Below, in pieces: positions 1 through 9,700 of a DNA stretch of 40,034 nucleotides. Each line of letters opens with the position of its first letter. The stretch's first letter is position 1. The notes under the pieces are model-generated. The model ran no database searches. It had not been told where the DNA came from and was given only the letters and a program-made list of their open reading frames with translations. This stretch comes from Pinguiococcus pyrenoidosus (lineage: Eukaryota; Sar; Pinguiophyceae; Pinguiochrysidales; Pinguiochrysidaceae). Made by a program: the position numbers and the translations under genes. The stretch is from positions 1 to 40,034 of the forward strand of contig JAAMXY010001512.1 in assembly GCA_019677205.1 (NCBI GenBank). Reading direction: 5' to 3'.

Positions 1-442
1 TCCGTCGAAGGACAGCGGTTGACTTTGTTGTCCTGAACAAATCGAGGATAAGAAGTCCGACTGGCCTGGACGAATAGCTGAGAGCCATTGCGCAGGTATT
101 CGGAAAATCATTGAATGCTTTGTGAAAAAAAAAAGTTTGATTGTATTTATTTAAATATTTAAAGCACGGGTTACTAAGTTCGAGAATAGATTTCAAAATA
201 AAGCCTGCCTGATGTTCTAAGAGCTCCGAGGTGGGGGACCAGTCGATCCTTCCGTTCCAACAATAAATGAAAAACTTACAAATCATTTATCGAAAAAATG
301 ATGATCCGGTTCAGAAAGATGGGCAGACGCCGAAAGACCTCGAGGATCACAACTCCATCTTTTTTGGTAGCGGCGCACGCACGCCGCTCTGCGTAGCCCT
401 TCCAAACATCTTCGGTTCCGTCTCCATCTGAGCGTGGTTAAG
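1..442. other. Intergenic, AT-rich patch upstream of PSMA6
   Basis: No gene is seen here. Positions about 125-175 are strongly AT-rich (an A run followed by T/A-rich sequence), and AT-rich sequence recurs around 255-300. It lies upstream of the PSMA6-like start and is a plausible promoter region by analogy with other AT-rich gaps in this window. No specific motif can be assigned. Confidence 0.5.
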
Positions 443-1265
443 ATGGCGGCTGGTCGCGAGTCAAACTATGATCGTCACATCAGCATCTTCTCTCCCCAAG
501 GCCACCTCTATCAGGTTTGAAATGGATCCAAACGCTGCGGCCTCCGAGGCGCCACCACGGGCTCCAAAGCTGACCGCTTCCGTCTGCTAGGTGGAATACT
601 GCATGAAGAGTGCGAATTCCACGGGCCTCACGACCATCGCTATCCGGGGAGAGGACAGCGTAGCGTTCGTGACGCAGAAGAAAGTGCCCGATCGCCTCAT
701 CGACCCCACATCGGTTAGCAACGTATTCCCCATCACGCCAACCGTTGGGGTGGTCGTGACGGGCCAGCCTGCGGACGCGCTTGCCATGGTCTACCGAATC
801 CGCCAGGAGGCTCACGAGTTCAAGTACAACAACGGCTTCACGATGCCGGTGTACCTGCTCGCGAAGAGAATCGCAGATCTTTGCCAGGTCCGGACGCAGC
901 GAGCCGGCTCGAGGTTGCTGGCGTGCTTCACGACCATCATTGGCGTGGACGATGAGAAGGGCCCTCAGCTGTACCAGGTGGATCCCGCGGGCATGTTCTT
1001 CCCCTACAAAGCGCTTGCGGCTGGCGCGAAGAAGGACGAGGCCACGAACTGGCTTGAGCGCCACGTGGAAGAGTTCACCACCATGGACGTAGACAACGTG
1101 ATCCGCACGTCCATCATCTGCCTGCAGCATGTGCTCTCTGCGGACTTCCGCGGCACGGAGATCGAGGTGGGCGTCGTGCACGGCGACGGTCGCTTCATGA
1201 CGCTGACGCCCGAGGAGATAGAGTTTCACCTCACGGCGATTAGCGAGCAGGATGTAGAGGCGTAG
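443..1265 (+). CDS. PSMA6: 20S proteasome subunit alpha type 6 (alpha-1)
   Basis: This is a structural alpha-ring subunit of the 20S proteasome, cytosolic and nuclear, and not proteolytic itself. It has two exons, 443-514 and 591-1265, separated by a 76-nt GT-AG intron (phase 0). Together they encode 248 aa, matching the usual length of about 246. Exon 1 supplies the alpha-type N-terminal signature (YDRHISIFSPQGHLYQ), which continues into VEY at the start of exon 2. In most alpha subunits the next residue is Ala; here it is Cys. Exon 2 holds the QKKVPDRLIDP segment, the R-I-A-D-L-CQV-TQ helix and the G-QLYQVDPAG strand typical of alpha-1. The ATG at 443 is the first in frame and starts the conserved N-terminus directly. 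The gene is tail-to-tail with the rhomboid gene, 48 bp apart. Confidence 0.95.
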
Positions 1266-1313
1266 CTGGGAGCGTCGAGCGACGACAAGTAAAGATGCTG
1301 CTTCATTCCGTGC

Positions 1314-2246
1314 CTAGTAGTATGTGCGTCGCCGGCGCATTCGCGACACGGTTGGCGAGACGAAGTAGCCAACTATCGCGCCGCCAATCAGCCCGCCGAT
1401 GTGCCCCGCGTTGTCGATCATGCTGCTGTTCAGCCCAAAGAAGAGGTTGAGTCCGAGGTTGAAGATCAGCGACTGTAGCATCGCGTCTCCCTGCTGGCTG
1501 AGGTAGGGCTTGTTCTTCACGAGGAACATTCCGATTGCACCTCCCAGGCCGAAAATCGCGCCACTGGCGCCCAGGCTCGGGTGCGGAGTCCACCAGGTGG
1601 ACAGCATGTTGCCGGACACTCCCGCGACGAGGTAGATCCCAAGCATCTTCGCCGTGCCAAAGAGCGCTTCCGCCGTCTGGCCGAGGTTGTAGAGGGAGAA
1701 GCTGTTCATCAAAATGTGCGGGAATCCGCCGTGGAGGAACATCGCGGTGCCAAGGCGGTAGTACTCTCCTTCGAAGAGCACGCGTGCGCTATCCTTGAGG
1801 CCCCAAAAGGTGACCGCCGGATTCATCTGCTGCAGGACGAACACAATCGCGTTGATGCCCAGCAGGATGTTGGTCAAGGACGGCCTCTGCGATTGCCGAG
1901 CGAGGTCACGCTTCCGCTGCTGGTAGGCGTCCTCGTCGTCGGATCCCCAGCGGTCGTACGTCCTCCCATACCACCTGTCTGCCATGGCAAGAGGTCCCCA
2001 GCGCCAACGACCGCGCGCCCTCTGCGACTGCTGCCGATTCTCGGTCTTCTCGCGCATGCCAAAGAGCCCCCCTCGCGCAGCCTGCCCCGCACTCAGGCCA
2101 TCCAGCGTGGGCGCTGGGCGCCGCAGGCTGAACGGCAGCAGATGGCAAGAGCCATGGACGCCGCGTGGGAAAACGGCAAGGTTCAGGGCTACCACGGAGA
2201 GGAGCACATTGCTCAGGACCAACGCCTTCGGAAAGCGTGCAGGCAT
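1314..2246 (-). CDS. Rhomboid-family intramembrane serine protease
   Basis: The 310-aa single-exon protein carries the rhomboid core. It has the catalytic serine in GASGAIFGLGG (about residue 232), the catalytic histidine in NAGHIGGLIGG (about 285), and an HGGFPHILMN segment in an earlier helix, with about six hydrophobic segments between residues 125 and 300. It should cleave transmembrane substrates within a membrane. The N-terminus (residues 1-35) is hydrophobic and then becomes Arg/Ser-rich, consistent with an organelle presequence. The window cannot decide between mitochondrion (PARL-like) and plastid. The tail RMRRRRTYY is basic. The ATG at 2246 is the first in frame. The gene is divergent from the EEP hydrolase gene. 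Confidence 0.9.
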   Translation of the reverse strand: MPARFPKALVLSNVLLSVVALNLAVFPRGVHGSCHLLPFSLRRPAPTLDGLSAGQAARGGLFGMREKTENRQQSQRARGRWRWGPLAMADRWYGRTYDRWGSDDEDAYQQRKRDLARQSQRPSLTNILLGINAIVFVLQQMNPAVTFWGLKDSARVLFEGEYYRLGTAMFLHGGFPHILMNSFSLYNLGQTAEALFGTAKMLGIYLVAGVSGNMLSTWWTPHPSLGASGAIFGLGGAIGMFLVKNKPYLSQQGDAMLQSLIFNLGLNLFFGLNSSMIDNAGHIGGLIGGAIVGYFVSPTVSRMRRRRTYY

Positions 2247-2715
2247 TGCAACCTGAAGTTCAGGCCAGGCCGAACGAGGCGGTGAGGAAGGGCCAAGCGG
2301 CGCACGAAAGAGTGCTTCGTGAGACCGGATGTACCACCGCAGCTCACCAATCGCCTTGTGACAGAAGCAGCAACGTCGGTGGCAAGAGCCTTGCTCGGCA
2401 CCGGCGGAATTCTGCCGCTGCGGGCGTCTTGTTGCTCTTCGAGCGTCATTTTGGAAGGGTGACGATGTTCGCGATCTTGGAACCGCCTACCGGAATTCTC
2501 TGACCGCGAAAACGCACGTTGAGCATTCCGATGACTCCGGGGTTGCAAGCTGCTAACGCCTAGTTGAAGGCCCGCGCTCCAGAACCGAGGTGACACAGCC
2601 CGGTTCTGTGTCCAGCTCACCCACCACCGGGTGAGCGCTTCGACTCGGTCGCGCCCGCTTCCCTCGAGAACTTCAGCACCCCGCATTGCGACCCACGTCT
2701 CCGGCGCGCAATGGG
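2247..2715. promoter_or_regulatory. Intergenic region between divergent rhomboid and EEP genes
   Basis: This 469-bp head-to-head gap must contain both promoters. It has no gene and no recognised motif. It is not notably AT-rich, unlike several other divergent gaps in the window. Confidence 0.45.
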
Positions 2716-4863
2716 ATGGGGGGACTGTGGCCTGGCAAGCTAGTCTACAGAGCTGTGGTGCTCCTGATGGCGGCTCAGATGGCGCTCGGCTTCGGCCTGA
2801 GCCCGGGCGTGGCGCGCAAGGACCTTCGAATCCGCGTGGGCCAGTACAACATTCTTGCGGCCAACTTGGCCAACAACCTCAAGTCCTGGTTCTGGTATGG
2901 CTACAGCGGCCTCAAGAGCCCCGCAGGGGAAGACGGTGCCGCGGCGCAGCCGCGGCGTCCGGCCTACCGGGAGGACGGACTGGATGACGTGCGGTTGCAA
3001 GTCTTCGGGTACGGCCGAAGCCCGCTGCTTGCGGACTTCTGGGCCAGCATCTTGAAGAAGTACGTGAAGATCTGGAACCTGTTCTTCCCCTACGAGCTGG
3101 AGCGACCGTCGCACTACGAGGAAGGCGAGCACGGGCTCTCGCACAGTGACCTGCTTGTGCTCAAGTTGCGGGACGCACTCGTGCACTTCTTCTACCGGGA
3201 TTCAATCGAGCTCGCCCCGGAAGGCGAGAAGGACCTTGCGCATCACCTCTTCGTCTCGCCCGCGGTGAAGCGGACTCGGAACTTTGAGCTGTGGCAGCGG
3301 ATCGCAGGGCACGTCGGGTTGGGCCTGGCGGACCTGCCGGCCGAGAAGTGGGACGAGCTGGAGCGGAAGCGGGTCGCGATCGATGAACTGCGGCAACGGA
3401 ACACGGAAGACGGGACGGGGGATGCCACCTCGAGCGTCATCGCACCTGATGGGAGCCGATGGGACTGCATCGCCGATTTCAATAGAACGCTCCGATCGTT
3501 TTTGGCGGGCTTTCTTGACGGGGAGGCTCCCGACGAGGCCGTGCGGCAAGTCCTGGAAGAGAAGTGCCTAAGGCTGGCCCAGCTGGTTGCCTTCAGTGAC
3601 AACGACATGAAAGACATCCTTAGGATACAGCACGAAAGCTTCGACTGGCAGCAGCGCGTCCAGGCGATCGTGGGCGAGATCGCGAAGCGCGAGTGTTCCG
3701 CCTGGGGCATCTCGGAGCTGGACGAGCACGAGGACATCTCAAACGCTCTTCGCAGCAATCCCCTCACATCTCGCCTGAGGCTGGTGGCTTTCAAGCACCG
3801 GAAGACCCTGAGAGTTGACGATGGAGTCGGCATCTACGCCGACGAGGGCGATTTCGATGTCGAAGGGGTGGGATACGTCCGCTACGGCGCGGCGGCGGTG
3901 GCCAGGGCCGACGAGCGCCAGCGCCAGCAGTTGCATCTCCGTGTCCACGCCGGTCGAATCGCAGATGGGATTATTGCACCTGAGACCGAGTACAAGAAAG
4001 TCTTCCACCCCGTCGGCGGACAGGGCGGCCTGCCAAGTGCCGACGAGGAGGTGGCGAAGATGCTCCAGCAGGGGCAGCCGGTTGCCTACACGTACACCGA
4101 CAAGTTGAATCCGGAGCAGGGGAGATGGTTCGACGAGAGAGTGGCGACGCTCGTCGTGCTGCGCAGCAAGGTTGAGGATGAGGCGGATGTCGCTGTGCGC
4201 ATCCTCTTGGCGGCGACGCATCTGTGGCACACGCAAAACAACCCCGTTGCGGAGGAGCTGCGCCTCATCGAGACACAGCAGATGATGCAGGCGATGTCGC
4301 ATTTCAAGCACTGCGTCGAGGAAACTCTGGGGAGCGTCGACGCGGAGGTCGTGTGCGGGGACTTCAACGACGCGCCGAACTTTGCGTGGTACGAAGGCCG
4401 GGGGGACTTTCCGGATCCAAGCTCACCGGACGTCCCGACCACACCGGTTGTGGAGTACATGACCCAAGCGCAAGGCTTCATGGACGTCCTGGCGGACGTG
4501 GACGGGCGTCGAACGCCAACGACGTACACCATGGCACGTTCGTACCCCATAGACTACATTTTTGTTCGGCAGCCAGAGCTGAGAGGTGGCGACGCGGCTC
4601 CTGCGTCTCTTCTTGAGGTCAAGGCTGATGATGTGCAGCAGATTCGCCTGGCCAGACAAAGCCGATCCACCGGAACCTTGGAGCTGTTGCCCTTCGGTGC
4701 GTCGGAAGATGCGGTGACCGGCACCCCGATGCCAGCGGTTGGGACGCAAGACACGGTACCGAGCGATCACGTGCCCGTGTCCGCGACCCTGCGCTTTAAG
4801 GTAGCTCAGTCCTGTGCTGACGCGGTGACCACCATTCTGCACAATCGGGACTATCACTCGTGA
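2716..4863 (+). CDS. Endonuclease/exonuclease/phosphatase (EEP) superfamily hydrolase, CCR4/nocturnin-like
   Basis: The 715-aa single-exon protein contains the dispersed EEP active site: QYNILAAN near residue 37; a glutamate in AWGISELDEHED (about 327-338) followed by DDGVGIY; GDFNDAPN (about 546); YPIDYIFV (about 610); and SDHVPVSATL (about 684). This arrangement matches the CCR4/Angel/nocturnin family of Mg-dependent RNA or NADPH phosphohydrolases; the substrate is unknown. Motif I and the Glu motif are about 290 residues apart, far more than the usual few dozen, so a helical insert splits the fold. The start is taken at 2716 because it opens a hydrophobic signal-like segment ending ALGFGLSP, which resembles a plastid bipartite leader. 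An in-frame start 30 nt upstream is possible. Confidence 0.85.
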   Translation: MGGLWPGKLVYRAVVLLMAAQMALGFGLSPGVARKDLRIRVGQYNILAANLANNLKSWFWYGYSGLKSPAGEDGAAAQPRRPAYREDGLDDVRLQVFGYGRSPLLADFWASILKKYVKIWNLFFPYELERPSHYEEGEHGLSHSDLLVLKLRDALVHFFYRDSIELAPEGEKDLAHHLFVSPAVKRTRNFELWQRIAGHVGLGLADLPAEKWDELERKRVAIDELRQRNTEDGTGDATSSVIAPDGSRWDCIADFNRTLRSFLAGFLDGEAPDEAVRQVLEEKCLRLAQLVAFSDNDMKDILRIQHESFDWQQRVQAIVGEIAKRECSAWGISELDEHEDISNALRSNPLTSRLRLVAFKHRKTLRVDDGVGIYADEGDFDVEGVGYVRYGAAAVARADERQRQQLHLRVHAGRIADGIIAPETEYKKVFHPVGGQGGLPSADEEVAKMLQQGQPVAYTYTDKLNPEQGRWFDERVATLVVLRSKVEDEADVAVRILLAATHLWHTQNNPVAEELRLIETQQMMQAMSHFKHCVEETLGSVDAEVVCGDFNDAPNFAWYEGRGDFPDPSSPDVPTTPVVEYMTQAQGFMDVLADVDGRRTPTTYTMARSYPIDYIFVRQPELRGGDAAPASLLEVKADDVQQIRLARQSRSTGTLELLPFGASEDAVTGTPMPAVGTQDTVPSDHVPVSATLRFKVAQSCADAVTTILHNRDYHS

Positions 4864-4987
4864 GGGTTCCAGACGACTTCTCGGTGGTCATGGCATGCAG
4901 CATGTTTCGAGGCATCTGTTGAGGCAGTTGCGAAGTCGCAAGGTAGGTGCAGAGAGAGTGTGACACGGCGTCGGCTAAAGGCAGGGC

Positions 4988-5017
4988 AAAGGAAAAGGAG
5001 AAGGAAAAGGAAAAGGA
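4988..5017. repeat. Polypurine AAGG(A/G) tract
   Basis: Tandem purine run of AAGGAA/AAGGAG hexamers on the + strand, about five copies. It lies just 3' of the EEP gene and is non-coding. Confidence 0.85.
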
Positions 5018-5273
5018 TCCTCTGCAGTTGACGCCTAAGCTGAGGCACACGAAAGGAGCATTTTGTATCGTGTTTTGTATTCCTGTCTTGAAACGGCGCT
5101 GCTCTTGCTCATGTGACTGTGACACTTCACTCTGTCCAGTCACCACGTCCAGCGCAAGCTTGTCACCCTTGTGGGATCATCCGAAGCGTCTACCACACCG
5201 AACCGATGGTGCATGTTGCGGCATGTCGGCAGCATCGCCTCCATCGCTCCAGCTCTCGATTTCTGTGCCCTCG

Positions 5274-5319
5274 AGTGTGCTTGTGCTTGTGCTTGTGCTT
5301 ATGCTTGTGCTTGTGCTGT
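5274..5319. repeat. Hexanucleotide (TGCTTG)n repeat
   Basis: About seven copies of TGCTTG with one variant (TGCTTA). The run is non-coding. Confidence 0.85.
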
Positions 5320-5422
5320 AGCATCACTCCTTCCAAAAATCGCTACGATGTGCTTCTCTACGAAGCGTCCGCAGCTCGCAGGCAAGGCGTGCCTCGTCTG
5401 CTGTCCTCATCTTGTTTTGCAC

Positions 5423-5476
5423 CGAAGCGAAGACAGTCTCCGAAGCGAGGGCAGTCTCCGAAGAGAGGGCAGTCTC
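5423..5476. repeat. 18-bp tandem repeat, three copies
   Basis: Three contiguous 18-bp units beginning CGAAG and ending CAGTCTC (5423-5440, 5441-5458, 5459-5476), differing at one or two positions. Confidence 0.9.
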
Positions 5477-5514
5477 CAAGGAAGGCTTCTTTTTTTATGG
5501 CGCCTTTTGGCAGA

Positions 5515-5560
5515 GGCGAGGACGGGGCGAGGACGGGGCGGGGACGGGGCGGGGCGCGGC
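5515..5560 (+). repeat. G-rich GGACGGGGC repeat, possible G-quadruplex
   Basis: Direct repeats of GAGGACGGGGC and GGGGACGGGGC give more than four runs of four Gs on the + strand with short loops. That fits the simple G4 pattern. The run lies about 60 bp beyond the POP5 stop codon. Confidence 0.75.
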
Positions 5561-5616
5561 CGTCCGTGGCTAGAGAATCGAGCCTGGGCTGCCTGCAGAA
5601 GTCTCCCGCCCAAGCT

Positions 5617-6039
5617 TCACATGAGAGCTTGCTCGGCTCTCTGCAAGGCCTCGTCGAGCACCGCCTGCCGCACGTTTTCCGCGACGGTCCTCTCGCACGC
5701 TTTCCGCAGCGCTTGGGCCACCTTCATCTTGCAGGTGCGACGGGAGCTGGCGACGGTGAGCACCGAAGCACAGACGCGCGTCTGCTCCACTTTCGCGAGG
5801 AAGGTGAGCGCCGCCCAAACCTGGCGCAGGGCCTCGCGCTTGCAGCGCAGCACCAGCAGCCCCGAGCGCGCATGGAAGGCGCGCACCTGCAGCGCGCGCG
5901 AGGTCTGCGCGCAGCCGAAGGTGCCGAAGTCGGCCACGAGTTGCTCCTCAAGCGCTCTCTTCAGCGCCGCCGCGCTGAGCTTGGCCGGCCCAGCCGCGCA
6001 GAGGCGAGCCACGAGGAAGCGCTCTTTGTAGCGCACCAT
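5617..6039 (-). CDS. POP5: Ribonuclease P/MRP protein subunit POP5
   Basis: The predicted 140-aa protein begins MVRYKERFLVARL, the near-invariant start of POP5 proteins. It continues with FGTFGCAQTSRALQVRAFHARSG, the LLVLRCKRE strand and the ASSRRTCKMK segment near residue 107. POP5 is a protein subunit of nuclear RNase P and MRP that processes pre-tRNA and pre-rRNA. The frame is open 27 codons further upstream, but the start at 6039 is chosen because it places MVRYKER at the N-terminus as in the family. Length is close to the human protein (163 aa) with a shorter tail. No intron is seen. The gene is divergent from the CHD remodeler gene. Confidence 0.9.
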   Translation of the reverse strand: MVRYKERFLVARLCAAGPAKLSAAALKRALEEQLVADFGTFGCAQTSRALQVRAFHARSGLLVLRCKREALRQVWAALTFLAKVEQTRVCASVLTVASSRRTCKMKVAQALRKACERTVAENVRQAVLDEALQRAEQALM

Positions 6040-6792
6040 CGGATTCGGCGCATTCCCGCTGCGGAAGCGGCGAGTTGGAAAGAAGCACGGGGGTTCGGTG
6101 AGACGTGCTGCCCGCGACAACGGTGGGGGCCCGGCCCACGCAACGACCAGCTGCGCAGCCGTAGCAGAGCGGGATAATCAGACGACGCGCTTCAAGAGGC
6201 GCCGAAACGCAATTGCGCAGCCTCCGACTGCGTGGATGCGCACTTTTGCGATTATTGAGCCATGGCACACACATATTGGAGAATGCAACCAAGAATGGAT
6301 ATGAGCTAGGTATTGAGGAGACTTCTTCATTATGACTTGCCAAGTCCGTGGGAGTAGTGATGTTGTGGACAGGTATATGTGAGAATACATGAGCTATCCT
6401 CGTCAAGATCTATTCACCCCTCGTTTCCGGCCTTCCTTTCATGCTTCTCGGCGTGTTCCGCTGTAGCACTCTGGAATAGCGGGTGACGCTGCTCGTACGC
6501 TTGATGAATGGGTTCGCAAGGAGCAAAAGCTAAACCAAACTCAAACACTCGGGAATCACGAAGGAGAGGCCGAAAGAGGTTGGCGCGACAGGCGCGGCGT
6601 TGTGGCCCGAGTCCTCTCGTCGGCAAGCGCGCCGCACGCGCACGTCTCATGCGCGCTCTGGACTCGCTCAAGTCCCCCGAACATCCCGCGTCCGGTGCCG
6701 TCGAAAGCTCGCAGGTTCCGCCAGATCCTCGCGCGGCTCGCTAAGCTCAAATCCCGAGTCCGTGTCCGAAACTGTTCCGTCCGACCCGCGGC
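6040..6792. promoter_or_regulatory. Intergenic region between divergent POP5 and CHD genes
   Basis: This 753-bp head-to-head gap has no supported gene. Positions about 6240-6400 are relatively AT-rich compared with the flanks, in line with a shared promoter zone. Open frames here on either strand have no family resemblance. Confidence 0.45.
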
Positions 6793-9700
6793 ATGGAGCA
6801 GAAGCCCAGCAGCGCGCCCGCTGCCGTCGAGCAGATGCTCCCGGTGGTGTACGGCGCCGAGGCTGCTGCGCCCACTTCGCTGGCCGTCAACTCCGGCTAC
6901 GCGTCCGAGCACGACCCGCTGTGCAGTGCGTGTGGCCTCGAGGGCGAGGTGCTGGTCTGCGAGACCTGCCCGCGCGTGTATCACCAGGCCTGCACCCGCC
7001 CGGTGCCGCTCACCAAGGTGCCCGAAGAGCATTGGCAGTGCTCGGCGTGCCAGGATCGCAAGCAGTGCTGCGTGTGTCGGAAGCCCGGGGCGACCCATCG
7101 ATGTGCCCACTGCCTGCGCCAGTACCATCGCCACTGCCTCGTCTGGGAGAGCGTCGAGCCGGTGCAGGCGTGGCTCTGCACCATGTGCCAGGAGAAAAGC
7201 ACCGTCCACAAGATCTACAGCAGCCGACTTTTTAAGGAGACGCGGGCCAAGTATGATCCGGCCGATCCGACCAAGGAGCCGAAGGAGAACCCGGACGCGC
7301 CCTTGGTCAAGCAGTTCCTGGTGCACTGGAAGGGCCGGTCCTTTCGGCACCTGTCCTGGGTCAACCGCGAGCACATGCAGATCCTGGCGGCGCACAAGCT
7401 CCGCAACTACGAGCGCGCCAATCCCTTCACCCCCACGGTCAGCTACGACGCCCTGGAGGACCTGGAGTTCCACAACATCAACGCCACGTGGAAGCAGCCA
7501 CACCGAGTGATCAGCGCCAAGTGGGTGTGCCTCGACGGCCTCGAGATGCAGCGCTTCCTGCTCGTCAAGTGGCGAGGCGTCAGCTACGACGATGTTACCT
7601 GGGAGCCGGCCCAAGAGCTGGCGGACGCGAGGGAGCTCATCGAGGCCTTCGATCGCCGCTGTGTGAAGTACCGCGGCTTCGACCTGAAGCCCTCCGGCCT
7701 CGGGAGGCAGAAGGCCTTCCGGCCGTTCTCGGAGGATCCGCAGTTCATCCCCGAGGATCTCAAGCTGCACGACTACCAGCTCGAGGGCGTCAACTGGCTC
7801 CGCCAGGCCTGGTGGAACGAGACGTCGGTCATCTTGGCGGATGAGATGGGGCTGGGGAAGACCATTCAGTCCGCAACCTTCTCCCGCAGCATTTTGGAAG
7901 AGCAGGTCTGGCGCTCAAAGCAGGAGGGGCACACGCTGCGCCCCATTCTCGTGGTCGCTCCCCTCTCCACCTTGGAGAACTGGGAGCGGGAGTTCGCTCT
8001 CTGGGCCCCGGAGCTGAACGTCATCGTTTTCACCGGCGACCGCTCGTCGAGGGAGAAGATCCAGAAGTACGAGCTGGACTGGCCGGTGAAGTCGCTGGCG
8101 AAGGGCACCGAAGCCTACCGCCGAGCCGCCGCGGCGGAGACGCAGATATCGCAGATGAGGTGGCCGTTCCATGTCTTCCTCACCAGCTACGAGCTTGCGA
8201 AGGGCGAGTCCAAGCTGCTTCGGAAGATCGAGTGGGAGTCTCTCATCGTGGATGAGGGGCACCGCCTGAAAGGGGGCGTGAGCGGGAAGCTGTTCCAAGA
8301 GCTCGTCACACTTCCCGCCTTCCAGAAGGTGCTCCTCACGGGAACTCCTCTGCAGAACTCCATGGAAGAGCTGTTCAACCTGCTGGGCTTCCTCGATCGT
8401 CGAAAGTTTGGCGAGATGGAGAACTTCGTCGACGGCCTGGAGGACCTCGAGAAGAGCGCTGCGGTGGATCGGCTCAAGGACGTCCTGACGCCTCACATGC
8501 TTCGGCGCCAGAAGGCAGACGTCAACCTCAAGATGCCGAGCAAGGAAGAGCTAATCGTTCGGGTGGAGATGTCCAAGGAGCAGAAGGCTCTGTATCGCGA
8601 CATTCTCACCAAAAACTTCGACAAGCTCGCGAGCCGCGGCCGCACGACGAGCAGCCTGATCAACGTCTTCGCGCAGCTGCAGAAGGTCTGCAATCACCCC
8701 TATCTCTTCATGCGGCCCACCACGGTGCCGCAGACAGAGACGGAGCTGAAGGACTCCCTGCTGAAGATGACCAAGGCGAGTGGGAAGCTCGACCTGCTAG
8801 ACCGCATGCTTCGGAAGCTGAAGGCGACGGGCAACCGCGTCCTCATCTTTTCGCAGATGACGACGATGCTCGACGTGCTCGAAGACTATCTCATCGGAAA
8901 TGGCTGGGGCTACTGCCGGCTGGATGGCAACACGCGCAGCTCCAGCCGCCAGCACATCATCGACCGCTTCAACGACTCCTTCAAGTATGGGAACGAGCAG
9001 CAGTTCGTCTTCCTCCTGAGCACCAGGGCGGGAGGAGTGGGTATCAACCTGGCCACGGCGGACACGGTGATCATCTATGACACGGACTGGAACCCGCACA
9101 ACGACCTGCAGGCTCTGAGTCGAGCCCACCGGATCGGGCAGACCAACAAGGTCATGATCTACCGTCTTGTCACGCGCGGAACGATGGAAGAGAGGAAGAT
9201 CGAACGGACTCGCCAGAAGATGCTGCTTGAGCACGTCGTTGTGCGCGGGACCATGCGCGGGGCCAGCATGAGTCAGCAGGAGCTCGACGACGTGCTCAAG
9301 TATGGCACGGAAGAGCTCTTCGCCGGCGGCGACGACGAAGACGAGCAAGCAGAGAGCCAGGCGGCGCAGGAGGCTGCCAAGTCGGACGAGGAGAAGAACG
9401 GCGACCAAGATGCCGCGAAGAAGAAGAACATGGCCATCAAGTGGACGGACGACGCGATCGAAGCTCTTCTAGACCGTGAGGCCAAAGACCCGGACAACAC
9501 GGAGAAAATGGACGACGAAGAAGAAGGAGGCAAGGAAGGAGGCGGGAACATCGCCAGCGGCCTGCTGAAGTCCTTCAAGGTGGCGAAGTTTGTCTTGGAG
9601 GAGGAGGACCTCACCCGGGAGGAGATCGTGGAGGGGGAGGAGACGGACGCGTCCGACAAGATGGAGACCGAGACTCCCGACCAATCCCTTCCTGTGAAGT

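Larger units (their letters stand above)
4864..5616. other. Repeat-rich convergent intergenic region
   Basis: This gap between the 3' ends of the EEP gene and POP5 has no convincing gene. It holds four different simple or tandem repeats listed separately (a purine tract, a TGCTTG hexamer run, an 18-bp triplicate and a G-rich run). Open frames here are products of the repeats (poly Ser-Phe, Cys-Leu). Confidence 0.6.

Noticed and set aside
5171-6031. Plus-strand ORFs of 286 and 354 codons
   Set aside because: They run through simple repeats and then antisense to POP5; no domain resemblance.
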